Shown: piece by piece, positions 16,805-24,764 of the stretch | Layout of the letters: each line of letters starts with the position of its first letter | How positions within the stretch are numbered: the stretch's first letter is position 1 | Assembly: GCF_000193375.1 (NCBI RefSeq) | Contig: NC_015315.1 | Location: forward strand, 310,001 to 374,000 | From: Thermoproteus uzoniensis 768-20 | GTDB lineage: Archaea > Thermoproteota > Thermoprotei > Thermoproteales > Thermoproteaceae | DNA length: 64,000 bases | Reading direction: 5' to 3' | Notes under the pieces: model-generated | Told to the model about the DNA's origin: nothing | The model's database searches: none | What the model saw: the letters and a program-made list of their open reading frames with translations, nothing else | Made by a program: the position numbers and the translations under genes

Positions 16805-17572
16805 GTGATTAAATTACAGACGCACATCCCGCCAATGGGCGAGCCGTCTCCATGGCCTTGGGATCTCCCGTTAGTAAATTTATATGGGGATATTGTCCTG
16901 ACCTATATGTACTACGACGTCCCGTTTGTGCCGACGCCTGAGGTCGTCGTCAGGCGCATGTTGCAGTTGGCCAGAGTAAGGCCCGGCGAGGTCCTCTACG
17001 ACCTCGGCAGCGGCGACGGCAGAATAGTGATAATGGCCGCCAAGGAGTTCGGGGCATACGCCTACGGCATAGAGATACGTAAGGATCTCTACGAACAGAG
17101 CACGGCAAAGATTAGGGATCTGGGCTTGGAGGGGCGGGCCAGGATAATAAATACTAACTTCTTCGACGCCGATATCTCGGACGCCGACGTCGTCACGATG
17201 TATCTGCTCACCTCGGTCAACGAGCGGCTGAAGCCGAAGCTTGAGAAGGAGCTGAGGCCGGGGACCAGAGTCGTCAGCCACGACTTCGAGGTATCCGGGT
17301 GGAGGCCTGTAGTCGTCGAGGAGGTGTACGAGGAGTGGCGCTCCCACAAGATATACCTCTACAAGATTCCGGGCAAGGAGGTCCCGATACCCTCGGGCAA
17401 GACCGCCCCACTGGAGGATCCGTTCACCAGGCAAGTCATGGCTTTGGTCGACGGAAACAACTCCATAGAGGACATAGCCGTGAAGCTGAACACAACGCCG
17501 CGCGAGATCAGAAACGCGTTGAGGAAGCTTATAGACGCCGGCCTTGTCGAGGGGATAAAGACCATTAGATGA
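16805..17572 (+). CDS. aKMT-like protein lysine methyltransferase with C-terminal winged helix
   Basis: Residues about 38-185 match the crenarchaeal lysine methyltransferase aKMT (which methylates Cren7 and many other proteins in Sulfolobus): FVPTPEVVVRRML, motif I YDLGSGDGRI, and the family block VTMYLLTSVNERLKPKLEKE followed by PGTRVVSHDF. Unlike the roughly 160-residue Sulfolobus enzyme it has a 37-residue N-terminal extension and a C-terminal winged-helix domain (about 205-255) with the pattern IEDIAVKLNTTPREIRNAL. The start GTG is the most upstream; ATG 16835 is an alternative. Overlaps dys by ATGA. Confidence 0.85.
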   Translation: MIKLQTHIPPMGEPSPWPWDLPLVNLYGDIVLTYMYYDVPFVPTPEVVVRRMLQLARVRPGEVLYDLGSGDGRIVIMAAKEFGAYAYGIEIRKDLYEQSTAKIRDLGLEGRARIINTNFFDADISDADVVTMYLLTSVNERLKPKLEKELRPGTRVVSHDFEVSGWRPVVVEEVYEEWRSHKIYLYKIPGKEVPIPSGKTAPLEDPFTRQVMALVDGNNSIEDIAVKLNTTPREIRNALRKLIDAGLVEGIKTIR

Positions 17573-18447
17573 AAGAAGTCATAGACGTCTATAGAAAGAT
17601 CGGCGGATTCCAAGCCCTCCATGTAGTGGAGGCCGCCGATATTCTTAAGGAGGCAGTAAGGAACGCAGATCTGCGCTTCTTCTCATTCACAGCGAACTTG
17701 GTGGCGACAGGTCTTAGGGAGATTATCGCCGACGCGATCCGGAGGGGGCTCTTCAACGTAGTGGTGACCACAGCTGGAGCGCTCGACCACGATATAGCCA
17801 AGGCTGAAGGCGCTAGGTACGTGCCGGCGTCCTTCGACCTAGACGACGTAGATCTAGCCGACAAGGGCTATCACAGATTGGGCAATCTGGTGCTTAGGAG
17901 GGATGAGTACGGCCCTTATGTCGAGCGTTTCGTATTCAGGGCGTTGGATTCGTTGGAGAAAGATAGGGTAGGCACCTTCGAGCTGGCCGAGCATTTCGGC
18001 AAGTTGATGCCCGAGAGCTCCATCCTCGGAGCCGCGGCTAGAGCCGGCGTCAAGGTGTTTGTGCCGGGCATAGTGGACGGAGCCGTCGGCACGGCTATAT
18101 TGACCTACAACGACGTGCAGAGGGTGAAGAGGGGCGGCAGACGTATAGTAGTCGACGTGTTGAGGGACGAGGAGGAGCTGAGGGATCTCGTGGCGTCCGC
18201 CAAAAGCCTAGCGGCGCTCATCGTGGGGGGCGGCATATCTAAACACCACGTGATCTGGTGGGCGCAATTCAAGGGCGGGCTGGACTACGTAGTGTACATA
18301 ACTACGGCCACGGAGTACGACGGCTCCTTGAGCGGCGCGAGGCCTAGAGAGGCCATAACCTGGGGCAAAGTTAAACGCAACGCGAAGTCGGTCCACATAA
18401 TGGCGGACGCCACGTTGGTCCTCCCGATACTCCTAGGTTACTTATAA
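17569..18447 (+). CDS. dys: deoxyhypusine synthase
   Basis: NAD-dependent enzyme (292 residues) that transfers the aminobutyl group of spermidine to a lysine of aIF5A. The Schiff-base lysine lies in GGGISKHH; the NAD-binding VTTAGALDHD and the substrate motif PGIVDGAVGTA are present, as is the C-terminal TATEYDGSLSGA with the catalytic acidic pocket. Coupled to the aKMT-like gene by an ATGA overlap; the GlcNAc-1-P transferase promoter lies in its last codons. Confidence 0.96.
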   Translation: MKEVIDVYRKIGGFQALHVVEAADILKEAVRNADLRFFSFTANLVATGLREIIADAIRRGLFNVVVTTAGALDHDIAKAEGARYVPASFDLDDVDLADKGYHRLGNLVLRRDEYGPYVERFVFRALDSLEKDRVGTFELAEHFGKLMPESSILGAAARAGVKVFVPGIVDGAVGTAILTYNDVQRVKRGGRRIVVDVLRDEEELRDLVASAKSLAALIVGGGISKHHVIWWAQFKGGLDYVVYITTATEYDGSLSGARPREAITWGKVKRNAKSVHIMADATLVLPILLGYL

Positions 18448-18449
18448 CT
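18440..18449 (+). promoter_or_regulatory. TATA box of the GlcNAc-1-P transferase/GTPase cassette
   Basis: ACTTATAACT overlapping the dys stop, 19-28 bases upstream of the ATG at 18468. It gives the cassette its own, probably leaderless, transcript. Confidence 0.55.
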
Positions 18450-18467
18450 ACCCCTCCTCTTCCGCCC

Positions 18468-19388
18468 ATGCTACAGATAGTCGCGATAGCCGCCGCCTTC
18501 GCGGCAGGAGTGGCTCTGGGGCCGGCGTGGTTGCGCTACCAGAGCGCCAGAGGTTTGGTGTCGCTCGACGTCTACAAGGGCAGGCAGGGCGTGCCTAAGG
18601 CGGGAGGGCTTATTGCTATGATCGCCGGTATTGTGGGCCTCTCCATCCTGTCCCTCTTCGACTTTAGGCTGTGGTACGTCGTCGCGTTGGCCGGCGTTGT
18701 GGGGCTAGTCGGGTTGCTCGACGACGTGTACGACGTGAACGAGCTCGTGAGGGTCGCAGTCCCCCTTCTAGCGGCCGTGGCCCTCTACTTCGCCGTGAGG
18801 CTACGCATGACGTTGCCCTTCATGGGCACCTTCTACAGCCCTGCCTGGCTGGCGGTGCTCGCAATCCCCATAATGACGAACGCGTATAACATGTTGGACC
18901 CCGTCAACGGATTCCTGCCGCTGTCCAACGCCATAATCGGCGCGTCTCTGGCCGCGGGCGCGCTCCTCAGAGGGAACGTCGAGGCCTCCTACGCCTTCGC
19001 CGTGCACGTGGCGGCTTCCCTAGCGCTCTTCGTCTACAACCGCTATCCAGCGAGGGCCTTCAACGGCAATGTGGGTAGCTACTTCCTAGGCGCCGAGATC
19101 GCCACGTTGGCGGCCCTCTACAACATGGTGCCCCAGCTCGTCTTCGCGTCTATGCCTTATATAGTCAACGGCGTCCTCATTATATTCTCGGCGCGCGGCA
19201 TCAGGGGCAGAAACAAAATAGGCCGGCCCACCGTTCTGGTCGACGGAAAGGTCGTGCAAAACTGCGACTCGAATATTCTGAGCCTGGTGCGCCTCCTGGT
19301 TGGGGACGGCGCCTTGGGCGAGTACGAGATATTTAAGCGCCTAGTCCTCCTCACGGCCATAACGTCGTTGGCCTCGGTGGCTATATGA
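18468..19388 (+). CDS. polyprenyl-phosphate GlcNAc-1-phosphate transferase-like membrane enzyme (GT4)
   Basis: A 306-residue polytopic protein of the MraY/WecA/Alg7 family. Hallmarks: GLLDDVYDV with the catalytic Asp pair, NAYNMLDPVNG (the NxxNxxD motif) and FNGNVGSYFLG in the position of the bacterial FxGDxGS. It should start the dolichol-linked N-glycan by transferring GlcNAc-1-P or a similar sugar, as AglH does. About ten hydrophobic segments. It overlaps the small membrane-protein gene by ATGA, and GTPase genes follow in the same run. Confidence 0.87.
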   Translation: MLQIVAIAAAFAAGVALGPAWLRYQSARGLVSLDVYKGRQGVPKAGGLIAMIAGIVGLSILSLFDFRLWYVVALAGVVGLVGLLDDVYDVNELVRVAVPLLAAVALYFAVRLRMTLPFMGTFYSPAWLAVLAIPIMTNAYNMLDPVNGFLPLSNAIIGASLAAGALLRGNVEASYAFAVHVAASLALFVYNRYPARAFNGNVGSYFLGAEIATLAALYNMVPQLVFASMPYIVNGVLIIFSARGIRGRNKIGRPTVLVDGKVVQNCDSNILSLVRLLVGDGALGEYEIFKRLVLLTAITSLASVAI

Positions 19389-19678
19389 AGAGCGCCTTGG
19401 CGGTCGTGTTGTTCTCGTTCGCGCTTCTCCTAGCATATCTCTATCTCGGAGGGCTCCTTCTAGGATATCTAAGGGTCAGACCTCTGCCGTATGTAAACGT
19501 CGGCGACTTTATGGCAGTTGCTTTAATCCTACTATACGGATATGCCGTCTACTTCGTCGGGCAGATCGTGGCGAAGAGGCAGTGCGAGCGTGAAGGACGT
19601 GGAGATCCTGGCAGCTATATTGACCGGCCGAGGCGAGCCTCTCTACGACAAGATAAAGAAGATAGAGGCAGAAGTTAG
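19385..19678 (+). CDS. small two-helix membrane protein
   Basis: A 97-residue frame with two strong membrane segments (about residues 5-27 and 38-62) followed by a charged tail. The start is fixed by ATGA overlap with the glycosyltransferase. The tail after about residue 69 overlaps a second frame (19590-19721) that looks more protein-like, so the true C terminus may be only the open end of this frame. No family recognised. Likely a membrane partner of the GTPase or the transferase, by position. Confidence 0.6.
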   Translation: MKSALAVVLFSFALLLAYLYLGGLLLGYLRVRPLPYVNVGDFMAVALILLYGYAVYFVGQIVAKRQCEREGRGDPGSYIDRPRRASLRQDKEDRGRS

Positions 19679-19721
19679 AAAGTTAGAGTTATTAGTAGAT
19701 AGACTGCTGGGTGATTTGTGA
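19590..19721 (+). CDS. 43-residue coiled-coil microprotein before the small GTPase
   Basis: A GTG-initiated frame of 43 codons: a short hydrophobic lead (ILAAIL) and then a Lys/Glu/Leu heptad-like helix (DKIKKIEAEVRKLELL). Its TGA overlaps the GTG of the GTPase gene as GTGA (19718-19721), the coupling used throughout this window, which is the main reason to call it real. It overlaps the 3' part of the membrane-protein frame by 89 bases in another frame. It could tether or regulate the GTPase. Confidence 0.6.
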   Translation: MKDVEILAAILTGRGEPLYDKIKKIEAEVRKLELLVDRLLGDL

Positions 19722-20203
19722 AGCGAGTGGTATGGGCTGTCCTCGGCGTTGGAGGCGTCGGCAAGACCACCTACATATATAGGCTTTTGGGCCTCTCCTT
19801 GAGGCCCCGAGTGACTTTGAGGCCGGGCATATACAGATACTACTACGGCGACTACGAGATGGACGTCATAGACGTGCCGGGCCAGCTGGCGCGCGAAGTC
19901 GCTCTGAACTTCAGCAGAATGTGGTCGTTCTACGTCGACCTCCTGGCATATATGTACGACGTGACCGACCCCTCCTCGTTGAGGGCCATAGCGGACATAC
20001 ACAGCGCGTTGCTCGACGCAGGCCTTAAGCCGTTTCGGAAAGTCATACTTATAGGCAATAAGAGGGATCTTGCTGAAGAGATCGGCACGCTTATAGAGGG
20101 CGACGAAATGGCCCAAGCCATAGGGGCCGGCAAGATCTACTACATATCGGCCCTCAAGGATCCGCCTAACGAGTTGATAAGGCCTATCCTCGAAAACTTA
20201 TAA
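19718..20203 (+). CDS. small Ras-superfamily GTPase, Arf/SR-beta-like
   Basis: A 161-residue GTPase with G1 GVGGVGKTT (10-18), G3 DVPGQ (52-56), G4 NKRD (114-117) and G5 SAL (144-146). The DxxGQ form of G3 and compact size resemble Arf, SR-beta and Rag/MglA-type GTPases. Crenarchaeal proteins of this sort have no assigned function. It is coupled to the coiled-coil microprotein upstream, which follows a membrane protein and an N-glycan priming enzyme, so action at the membrane is a reasonable inference. The 3' end overlaps the convergent gene by 20 bases. Confidence 0.85.
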   Translation: MKRVVWAVLGVGGVGKTTYIYRLLGLSLRPRVTLRPGIYRYYYGDYEMDVIDVPGQLAREVALNFSRMWSFYVDLLAYMYDVTDPSSLRAIADIHSALLDAGLKPFRKVILIGNKRDLAEEIGTLIEGDEMAQAIGAGKIYYISALKDPPNELIRPILENL

Positions 20204-20984
20204 TGCAGATCTCCTCGTCGTTGTGGATTATCTGGCCCCCCACGTCCTTCACGACCTGATCACAGGTCGGCGGAGTTCCTAGGCCGAGCGCCTCGTTCAC
20301 GAGCGAGGCAAGCTCGCCGAGGACACCGTTTATATATACATATATAACTTCCTCGGCAATGCCGCTTAATTCTTTTAAATTAATATTTCTATGACATACT
20401 AGCGCAGTATTAAAATTACCATATTTATATTTAATAAACTTTATATCGGTAGAGGGCTCCAGCGCTATGAAGACCGCCGGCGCCAAGAACGACGACATGG
20501 GGGAAGCCATGACGGGCAAAAGGGATAGACGCTCGCTCTCTATGTCCAACACGTCTTGAAAATCGTCGACTATCACCAGATCCCGGCCCGCCTGCGCCGA
20601 GAGCTCTGACGAGAATCCGCACGGCAGAAAGCCGGCGACTAAGGTGAGGCCTCCCCAGGGGAGGATCTCGGCCGCCATACGTATTCTGATGTTCTGGAAG
20701 ATGTATGTAAACGAGTGTATAAGGGCTGGGTTGTGCTCTATCGACTTGCCTAACAGATACGGAACTATGATGTCGTCAACAACTCTGGCCACCACGGGAT
20801 CTCCCCTGTCGGGGGGCAACTTGCCGGTCCTTATGTACGTATCCCCCCTCTTGATGAAGTACCCCAGACGCGCCAAGATCGAGTACAGCCTCTCTAGCCT
20901 GTTGTCTGGCTTAATCGCGGCGTTCATGAGCGCCAGCCTTGCGAAGTTGCTGCTGAGCACCCCGACCTCGACTTGATAACTCAC
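20184..20984 (-). CDS. unknown protein convergent with the GTPase
   Basis: A 266-residue soluble protein I do not recognise. It has a helical N-terminal 120 residues, a central SAQAGRDLVIVDDF strand-turn that resembles a nucleotide-fold strand, and a C-terminal helical half. No membrane segment or clear catalytic motif. An AT-rich pocket (20328-20450) encodes an Ile/Lys/Asn-rich stretch. It faces the GTPase and the two share 20 bases, so their transcripts are mutually antisense at the 3' ends. Confidence 0.6.
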   Translation of the reverse strand: MSYQVEVGVLSSNFARLALMNAAIKPDNRLERLYSILARLGYFIKRGDTYIRTGKLPPDRGDPVVARVVDDIIVPYLLGKSIEHNPALIHSFTYIFQNIRIRMAAEILPWGGLTLVAGFLPCGFSSELSAQAGRDLVIVDDFQDVLDIESERLSLLPVMASPMSSFLAPAVFIALEPSTDIKFIKYKYGNFNTALVCHRNINLKELSGIAEEVIYVYINGVLGELASLVNEALGLGTPPTCDQVVKDVGGQIIHNDEEICIISFRG

Positions 20985-21020
20985 GCAAAATGAGGAAGAG
21001 TTTATTATTATCCATTGCGT

Positions 21021-21716
21021 TTAGTCTGAACAAGCAATCCCATCTATGATTATATCCACGGCCTCCGCGAAGCCGAGGCCGCTGGGGCCTTCGACGGTGA
21101 TCCGCGCGGCGTTTTTAGCCTCCTCATCGGCATTGCCCACGGCTATTCCCCACCCAAGCCTCAACATAGGGGCGTCAACTTCGCTGTCGCCTACGACCGC
21201 CACCAAGCTACACGGAAGGCCCCACGCCCTGCATAAAAACGCCAGGCCTGTGCCCTTATCGACGCCTTGAGGCCTCACGTGTATCGCATAGCCGCTGTAC
21301 TCCACCCTATAGGAATTGCCCAACCGCGATCTTATAGCCGACAGCGCGGCGGCCGGATCGGCTACTGGATAAAACGCTAGGTCGTACTTCCTGCACCTAT
21401 TCTGCTCGCTCTCCCTCACGAGGCCGGTAGATAATACTACGTCCACAACCTCCTGGCGCGGAAAAGCCACACATAGCTCATGGATCTCCCCCTCGAGAGC
21501 CACTATACAGCCGTTCTCCGCTATCACGGCGTTGACTCCCAGATAGCGCGCTATGGATAGCGCGTAGTCGAGGCCGTTGGCGGTGGCCAACGCCACCCGC
21601 ACGCCCAGATTCCTTAGCCTTCTGAGGGCCGCAAGCGCCTCGAGGGAGAGCTCGTAGGTGTCTCTAGAGAGGGTCAGAGTGCCGTCTATATCGGCGACTA
21701 ACGCCTTGCATTTCAT
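21021..21716 (-). CDS. HAD phosphatase, archaeal phosphoglycolate phosphatase type
   Basis: A 231-residue Cof-type HAD phosphatase: motif I DIDGTLT at 9-15, motif II in ATANG, the catalytic Lys in GVDKGTG and motif IV VVGDSEVDAPM. It fits the archaeal phosphoglycolate phosphatase (TA0175-like) in size and in the AENGC segment. It may remove 2-phosphoglycolate or act on other small phosphates. Coupled by ATGA to the surface-protein gene upstream, an odd partnership. Confidence 0.87.
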   Translation of the reverse strand: MKCKALVADIDGTLTLSRDTYELSLEALAALRRLRNLGVRVALATANGLDYALSIARYLGVNAVIAENGCIVALEGEIHELCVAFPRQEVVDVVLSTGLVRESEQNRCRKYDLAFYPVADPAAALSAIRSRLGNSYRVEYSGYAIHVRPQGVDKGTGLAFLCRAWGLPCSLVAVVGDSEVDAPMLRLGWGIAVGNADEEAKNAARITVEGPSGLGFAEAVDIIIDGIACSD

Positions 21717-22948
21717 CTACCGAGCGCCGCCGCGAGCGCCGAGGGGTTATAGCCGGTCACGACAACATAGGAGCTGTTGGGGTAGACAACGACGAACACC
21801 GGAGGGGCGACTGTTTGAGGCGGCATGTTGGCGCCCTCAAGCGCCAGGCTCAGGAGGGCGGATTCAGAGGATATATCCACGGGACATGTGCTGTTTGGCA
21901 AAACCCTATACGGGTTTGTTGAGTTGTTCAGCAAGCCTCTATATATCTCCCGTAGAAGATCCACTACGGCGCTCTTGTTTTCTAGAGACGAGTATAGGCA
22001 CCTCAGCCTCTCCGCATAGCTCAACGGCTGGTTCGGGGCGTCCAGTATTATGAGGCCGACGCCCCTAAACAACGTATAGTTATCCACGAACAGCTGGGCT
22101 GATGACGTATCGTTGAGGCCTATGAAGGCAAGCACCGTTGTGTTGCCTGTTGCGGCGACCATGCCGACCTTTTTAGCTACCGCAACTAGAGTGAGGCCTC
22201 CCATATCCCTAATCGGCATCTCGCCTGAGAGATTCGATATAATCGCGGTATATGTAGAGTTCACGTCACTCATAGACCTTAACAAATATGTCACATTAAA
22301 TGTAGATGGACCCATCGATAAAATTATACTATATTTATATATTACATTATTATTAAGTTTATATAGATAATATGTAATATTTATTGTATAGAATAGATAT
22401 GTGGTGAATGTGGAATTTTTATAGATCGCCGCATCGCCGAATGGCGTCGCCGCCACGCCGCTAAACGCGAGCATCGAAGGCGGAGGCACTTGCGACAGGG
22501 CAGATACCACTTGGACGAAGTTCGTAGAGGTCGAGAACTGTTGCGGCGAACATACTCTGTTAGACACTCTTGCGGGTATACCTGTGATTGTTTGGGTTAT
22601 AGTGAAGTTCGAACACGTATATCCCAGTAGCTCTGGATAATTTACCAGTAGGAACGTCGTGTTGGCTGTCCTATATAGCTCGCTGAGCCTCTGCGGCGAG
22701 AGCAATAAGTAGGCCTCGCTTCCGTTATGTGCCGAGACGAGCAACACGCTTTGATTGTACTGAACGTAGACTAGGGGCACCTTGTTGCTGCCGACATATA
22801 CGTCGTATAGGTAGACGCCGTTGGGGTAACTTATAGCCGAGACGTTGAGGATCTTTGGGTACTGCGGCGAAAACGGCTTCAACAAAAGGATAACGACAAC
22901 GATAATTATAACGGCCACGGCGATTACGGCCGGAATTACTCTATTCAT
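21713..22948 (-). CDS. membrane-anchored glycoprotein with a DsbC-like fold lacking CxxC
   Basis: A 411-residue exported protein: a membrane anchor at residues 5-24, then an extracytoplasmic part with more than fifteen N-x-S/T sequons. Residues about 270-410 follow the DsbC/DsbG thioredoxin layout: strand VLAFIGLN, active-site position DTSS (280-283) instead of CxxC, strand GLIILDAP, an AERLRC helix (C317), a cis-Pro-like APPVFVVVY strand and a final GYNPSALAAAL. Other Cys are 112, 133 and 355. It is probably a non-catalytic thioredoxin-fold surface protein. An AT-rich pocket lies at 22250-22400. Confidence 0.7.
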   Translation of the reverse strand: MNRVIPAVIAVAVIIIVVVILLLKPFSPQYPKILNVSAISYPNGVYLYDVYVGSNKVPLVYVQYNQSVLLVSAHNGSEAYLLLSPQRLSELYRTANTTFLLVNYPELLGYTCSNFTITQTITGIPARVSNRVCSPQQFSTSTNFVQVVSALSQVPPPSMLAFSGVAATPFGDAAIYKNSTFTTYLFYTINITYYLYKLNNNVIYKYSIILSMGPSTFNVTYLLRSMSDVNSTYTAIISNLSGEMPIRDMGGLTLVAVAKKVGMVAATGNTTVLAFIGLNDTSSAQLFVDNYTLFRGVGLIILDAPNQPLSYAERLRCLYSSLENKSAVVDLLREIYRGLLNNSTNPYRVLPNSTCPVDISSESALLSLALEGANMPPQTVAPPVFVVVYPNSSYVVVTGYNPSALAAALGR

Positions 22949-22978
22949 GGGCCCGGAAAACGGACCCTATTATTTAAA

Positions 22979-23401
22979 TTATTCCTTTGTCGACGGCCTC
23001 CTGTCGGCTGATAGGCTCTCGATTATCCTGTCCTCGGCTATGAGGTCCCTGATGGACAACACGCCGACGAGCTCGCCCTTGTCGTCGAGGACTACCAGAT
23101 GTCTTATGTGGTGCTTCCTCATGAGATAAGCGGCTCTGTATATCGTCTCGTCTTCTCTTATCCAGATGAAGTTCCCCATAGTGCCTGCCTTGTCCACTGT
23201 GACAGTCAACGGGGCCTTGCCGGCTATGGTCCTGATTATGTCCCTCTCGCTGATAACGCCGATAGGCTTCTTGGGCTCTTTCGGGTCGACTATCACGAGA
23301 AGGCCGACGTTGTTGTTGGCCATAGCCTCGGCCGCCTGCTCGACCGTGGCCGTTACCGGTATAGTGACCGGCGGTCTGCGCAATATTTCCTTAACCTTCA
23401 T
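22979..23401 (-). CDS. CBS-domain pair protein
   Basis: A 140-residue protein consisting of two CBS motifs (residues about 8-65 and 72-130), with the ISERDIIR and LSIRDLI signatures. Stand-alone CBS pairs bind adenine nucleotides or SAM and act as energy sensors. The ATG is 20-30 bases from a TATA box (23421-23432), so it has its own promoter. The surface-protein gene follows after 30 bases. Confidence 0.9.
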   Translation of the reverse strand: MKVKEILRRPPVTIPVTATVEQAAEAMANNNVGLLVIVDPKEPKKPIGVISERDIIRTIAGKAPLTVTVDKAGTMGNFIWIREDETIYRAAYLMRKHHIRHLVVLDDKGELVGVLSIRDLIAEDRIIESLSADRRPSTKE

Positions 23402-23420
23402 GGCCTTCTATTTTCAGGAA

Positions 23421-23432
23421 ATATAAAAATTT
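23421..23432 (-). promoter_or_regulatory. TATA box of the CBS-domain gene
   Basis: TTTTTATATTTC on the minus strand, 20-31 bases from the ATG at 23401. Confidence 0.55.
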
Positions 23433-23463
23433 TTCTCTATATCCTTCTATATAGATATGCTTT

Positions 23464-24762
23464 TTATATATTTTTCAATATATATTTAAGAGATTCTATA
23501 TCTGTCGAGTCAATCCTTATGGTCGGTATTTCGGACTCTATCACCGAGTTGGAGCCTCCTATCAAAAGCGCCTTGACATCTCTAAAAGCCGTCTTCGCCT
23601 GCCTCAACACCTCGGGGTTTACGAAGTCGTCTTCTCCATCTGTGATTATGACCAGCTTATAGCTCCGAAGCCCTGCGTTCTTGGAGTCCATGACGGCGGT
23701 GTGGACCGCCGATGTTATGTCGGTGCCGCCCAGCGGCAGGACTCTGAGCAACGCCTTGATCACGTCCTTAATATTTGTCAACTGGGGGTACACCATCTGG
23801 TCGAAAAATCTCAGTATGACCTTCCTGCTGTGTCTCATCAACGCGACGGCCAGCGCGGTGGCCCACGTTATCTTCTGCGTCATGTCCATGGCGAACCCGT
23901 CGTAGACCGAGTAGAACATAGAGCCCGATTTGTCCACCAGCATGTAGATCTTCTCCCTTGTGTCGAGCGAGACGTCCTTCACCGAAAGCGACCTGGTGGC
24001 CAGCTTGTAGGCGAATAACGTCGGCGATGCTCTGTAGATGGCCTTGCTTAAGTTAGTCACTTTACGTAGATCCGAGAAGCTCCTGATGCTCCTAATGCCT
24101 GACGGCACGCCGGCCCGCTCGAAGACCGCCCCCTCCTCGACGTAGGGATCCACCTTGGCCAATATCTTGACCAAAGACTCCAAGATCTTGGCCAGCCTGG
24201 CCCTGTACGGATCGATGTCGACATCGAATAGGAGATCTGCAACCTCCTTCCCTACATCGTCGCCGAGAATTTTCGAAATCGATTTCCTTATCTTGTCTAA
24301 ATTCTTTACATTGCCCATATAGAACCTCAATAGATTGCTTATTTCCTGCCTCAGAGACTGGTTGTTCATTAACCTCTGTACGTTTTTCTCATCGCCTTCC
24401 TTCATGCCCTGCACGGTGCCGCGCTCTATGCGCGAGAGCAAGCTGTTGTACGCCCTAAGCAGTTTGACCGACGCCGATCTGGAAATCGAATAGTTGTATT
24501 TACTGAGCTTGCTAATCTCCTGATATAGATCCGAAGAGATATAGGATTTGAGGAATACGTACCACAACGCCTCGTTTTCGTCTTTAGGAGCCGCGGAGAG
24601 TATGGGGACGCGGTAGTGGGTGTAGAAAGAGTCGGCGATGTACTCCATCGGTATCTTATTCAGCTTTACGGGGAGCCCCAGCCGTTGGATATAGCGTATT
24701 ATTTCTTGGACTCTGAGCCTCGTCAGCTCGTCTGAGTAGTCTACGTTGAGCAGGGCGCCCAC
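23464..24762 (-). CDS. VWA-domain protein, ViaA/CoxE-like
   Basis: A 432-residue protein with an all-helical N-terminal region and a C-terminal von Willebrand A domain. The MIDAS metal site is intact: DKSGSM at 277-282, the Thr of GGTD and the Asp in ITDGEDD. This is the COG2425 type found with MoxR ATPases, as ViaA is with RavA. The MoxR gene ends two bases upstream, so both form one operon. Together they probably act as a chaperone for a metal-containing or membrane complex. Confidence 0.87.
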   Translation of the reverse strand: MGALLNVDYSDELTRLRVQEIIRYIQRLGLPVKLNKIPMEYIADSFYTHYRVPILSAAPKDENEALWYVFLKSYISSDLYQEISKLSKYNYSISRSASVKLLRAYNSLLSRIERGTVQGMKEGDEKNVQRLMNNQSLRQEISNLLRFYMGNVKNLDKIRKSISKILGDDVGKEVADLLFDVDIDPYRARLAKILESLVKILAKVDPYVEEGAVFERAGVPSGIRSIRSFSDLRKVTNLSKAIYRASPTLFAYKLATRSLSVKDVSLDTREKIYMLVDKSGSMFYSVYDGFAMDMTQKITWATALAVALMRHSRKVILRFFDQMVYPQLTNIKDVIKALLRVLPLGGTDITSAVHTAVMDSKNAGLRSYKLVIITDGEDDFVNPEVLRQAKTAFRDVKALLIGGSNSVIESEIPTIRIDSTDIESLKYILKNI

Positions 24763-24764
24763 GA

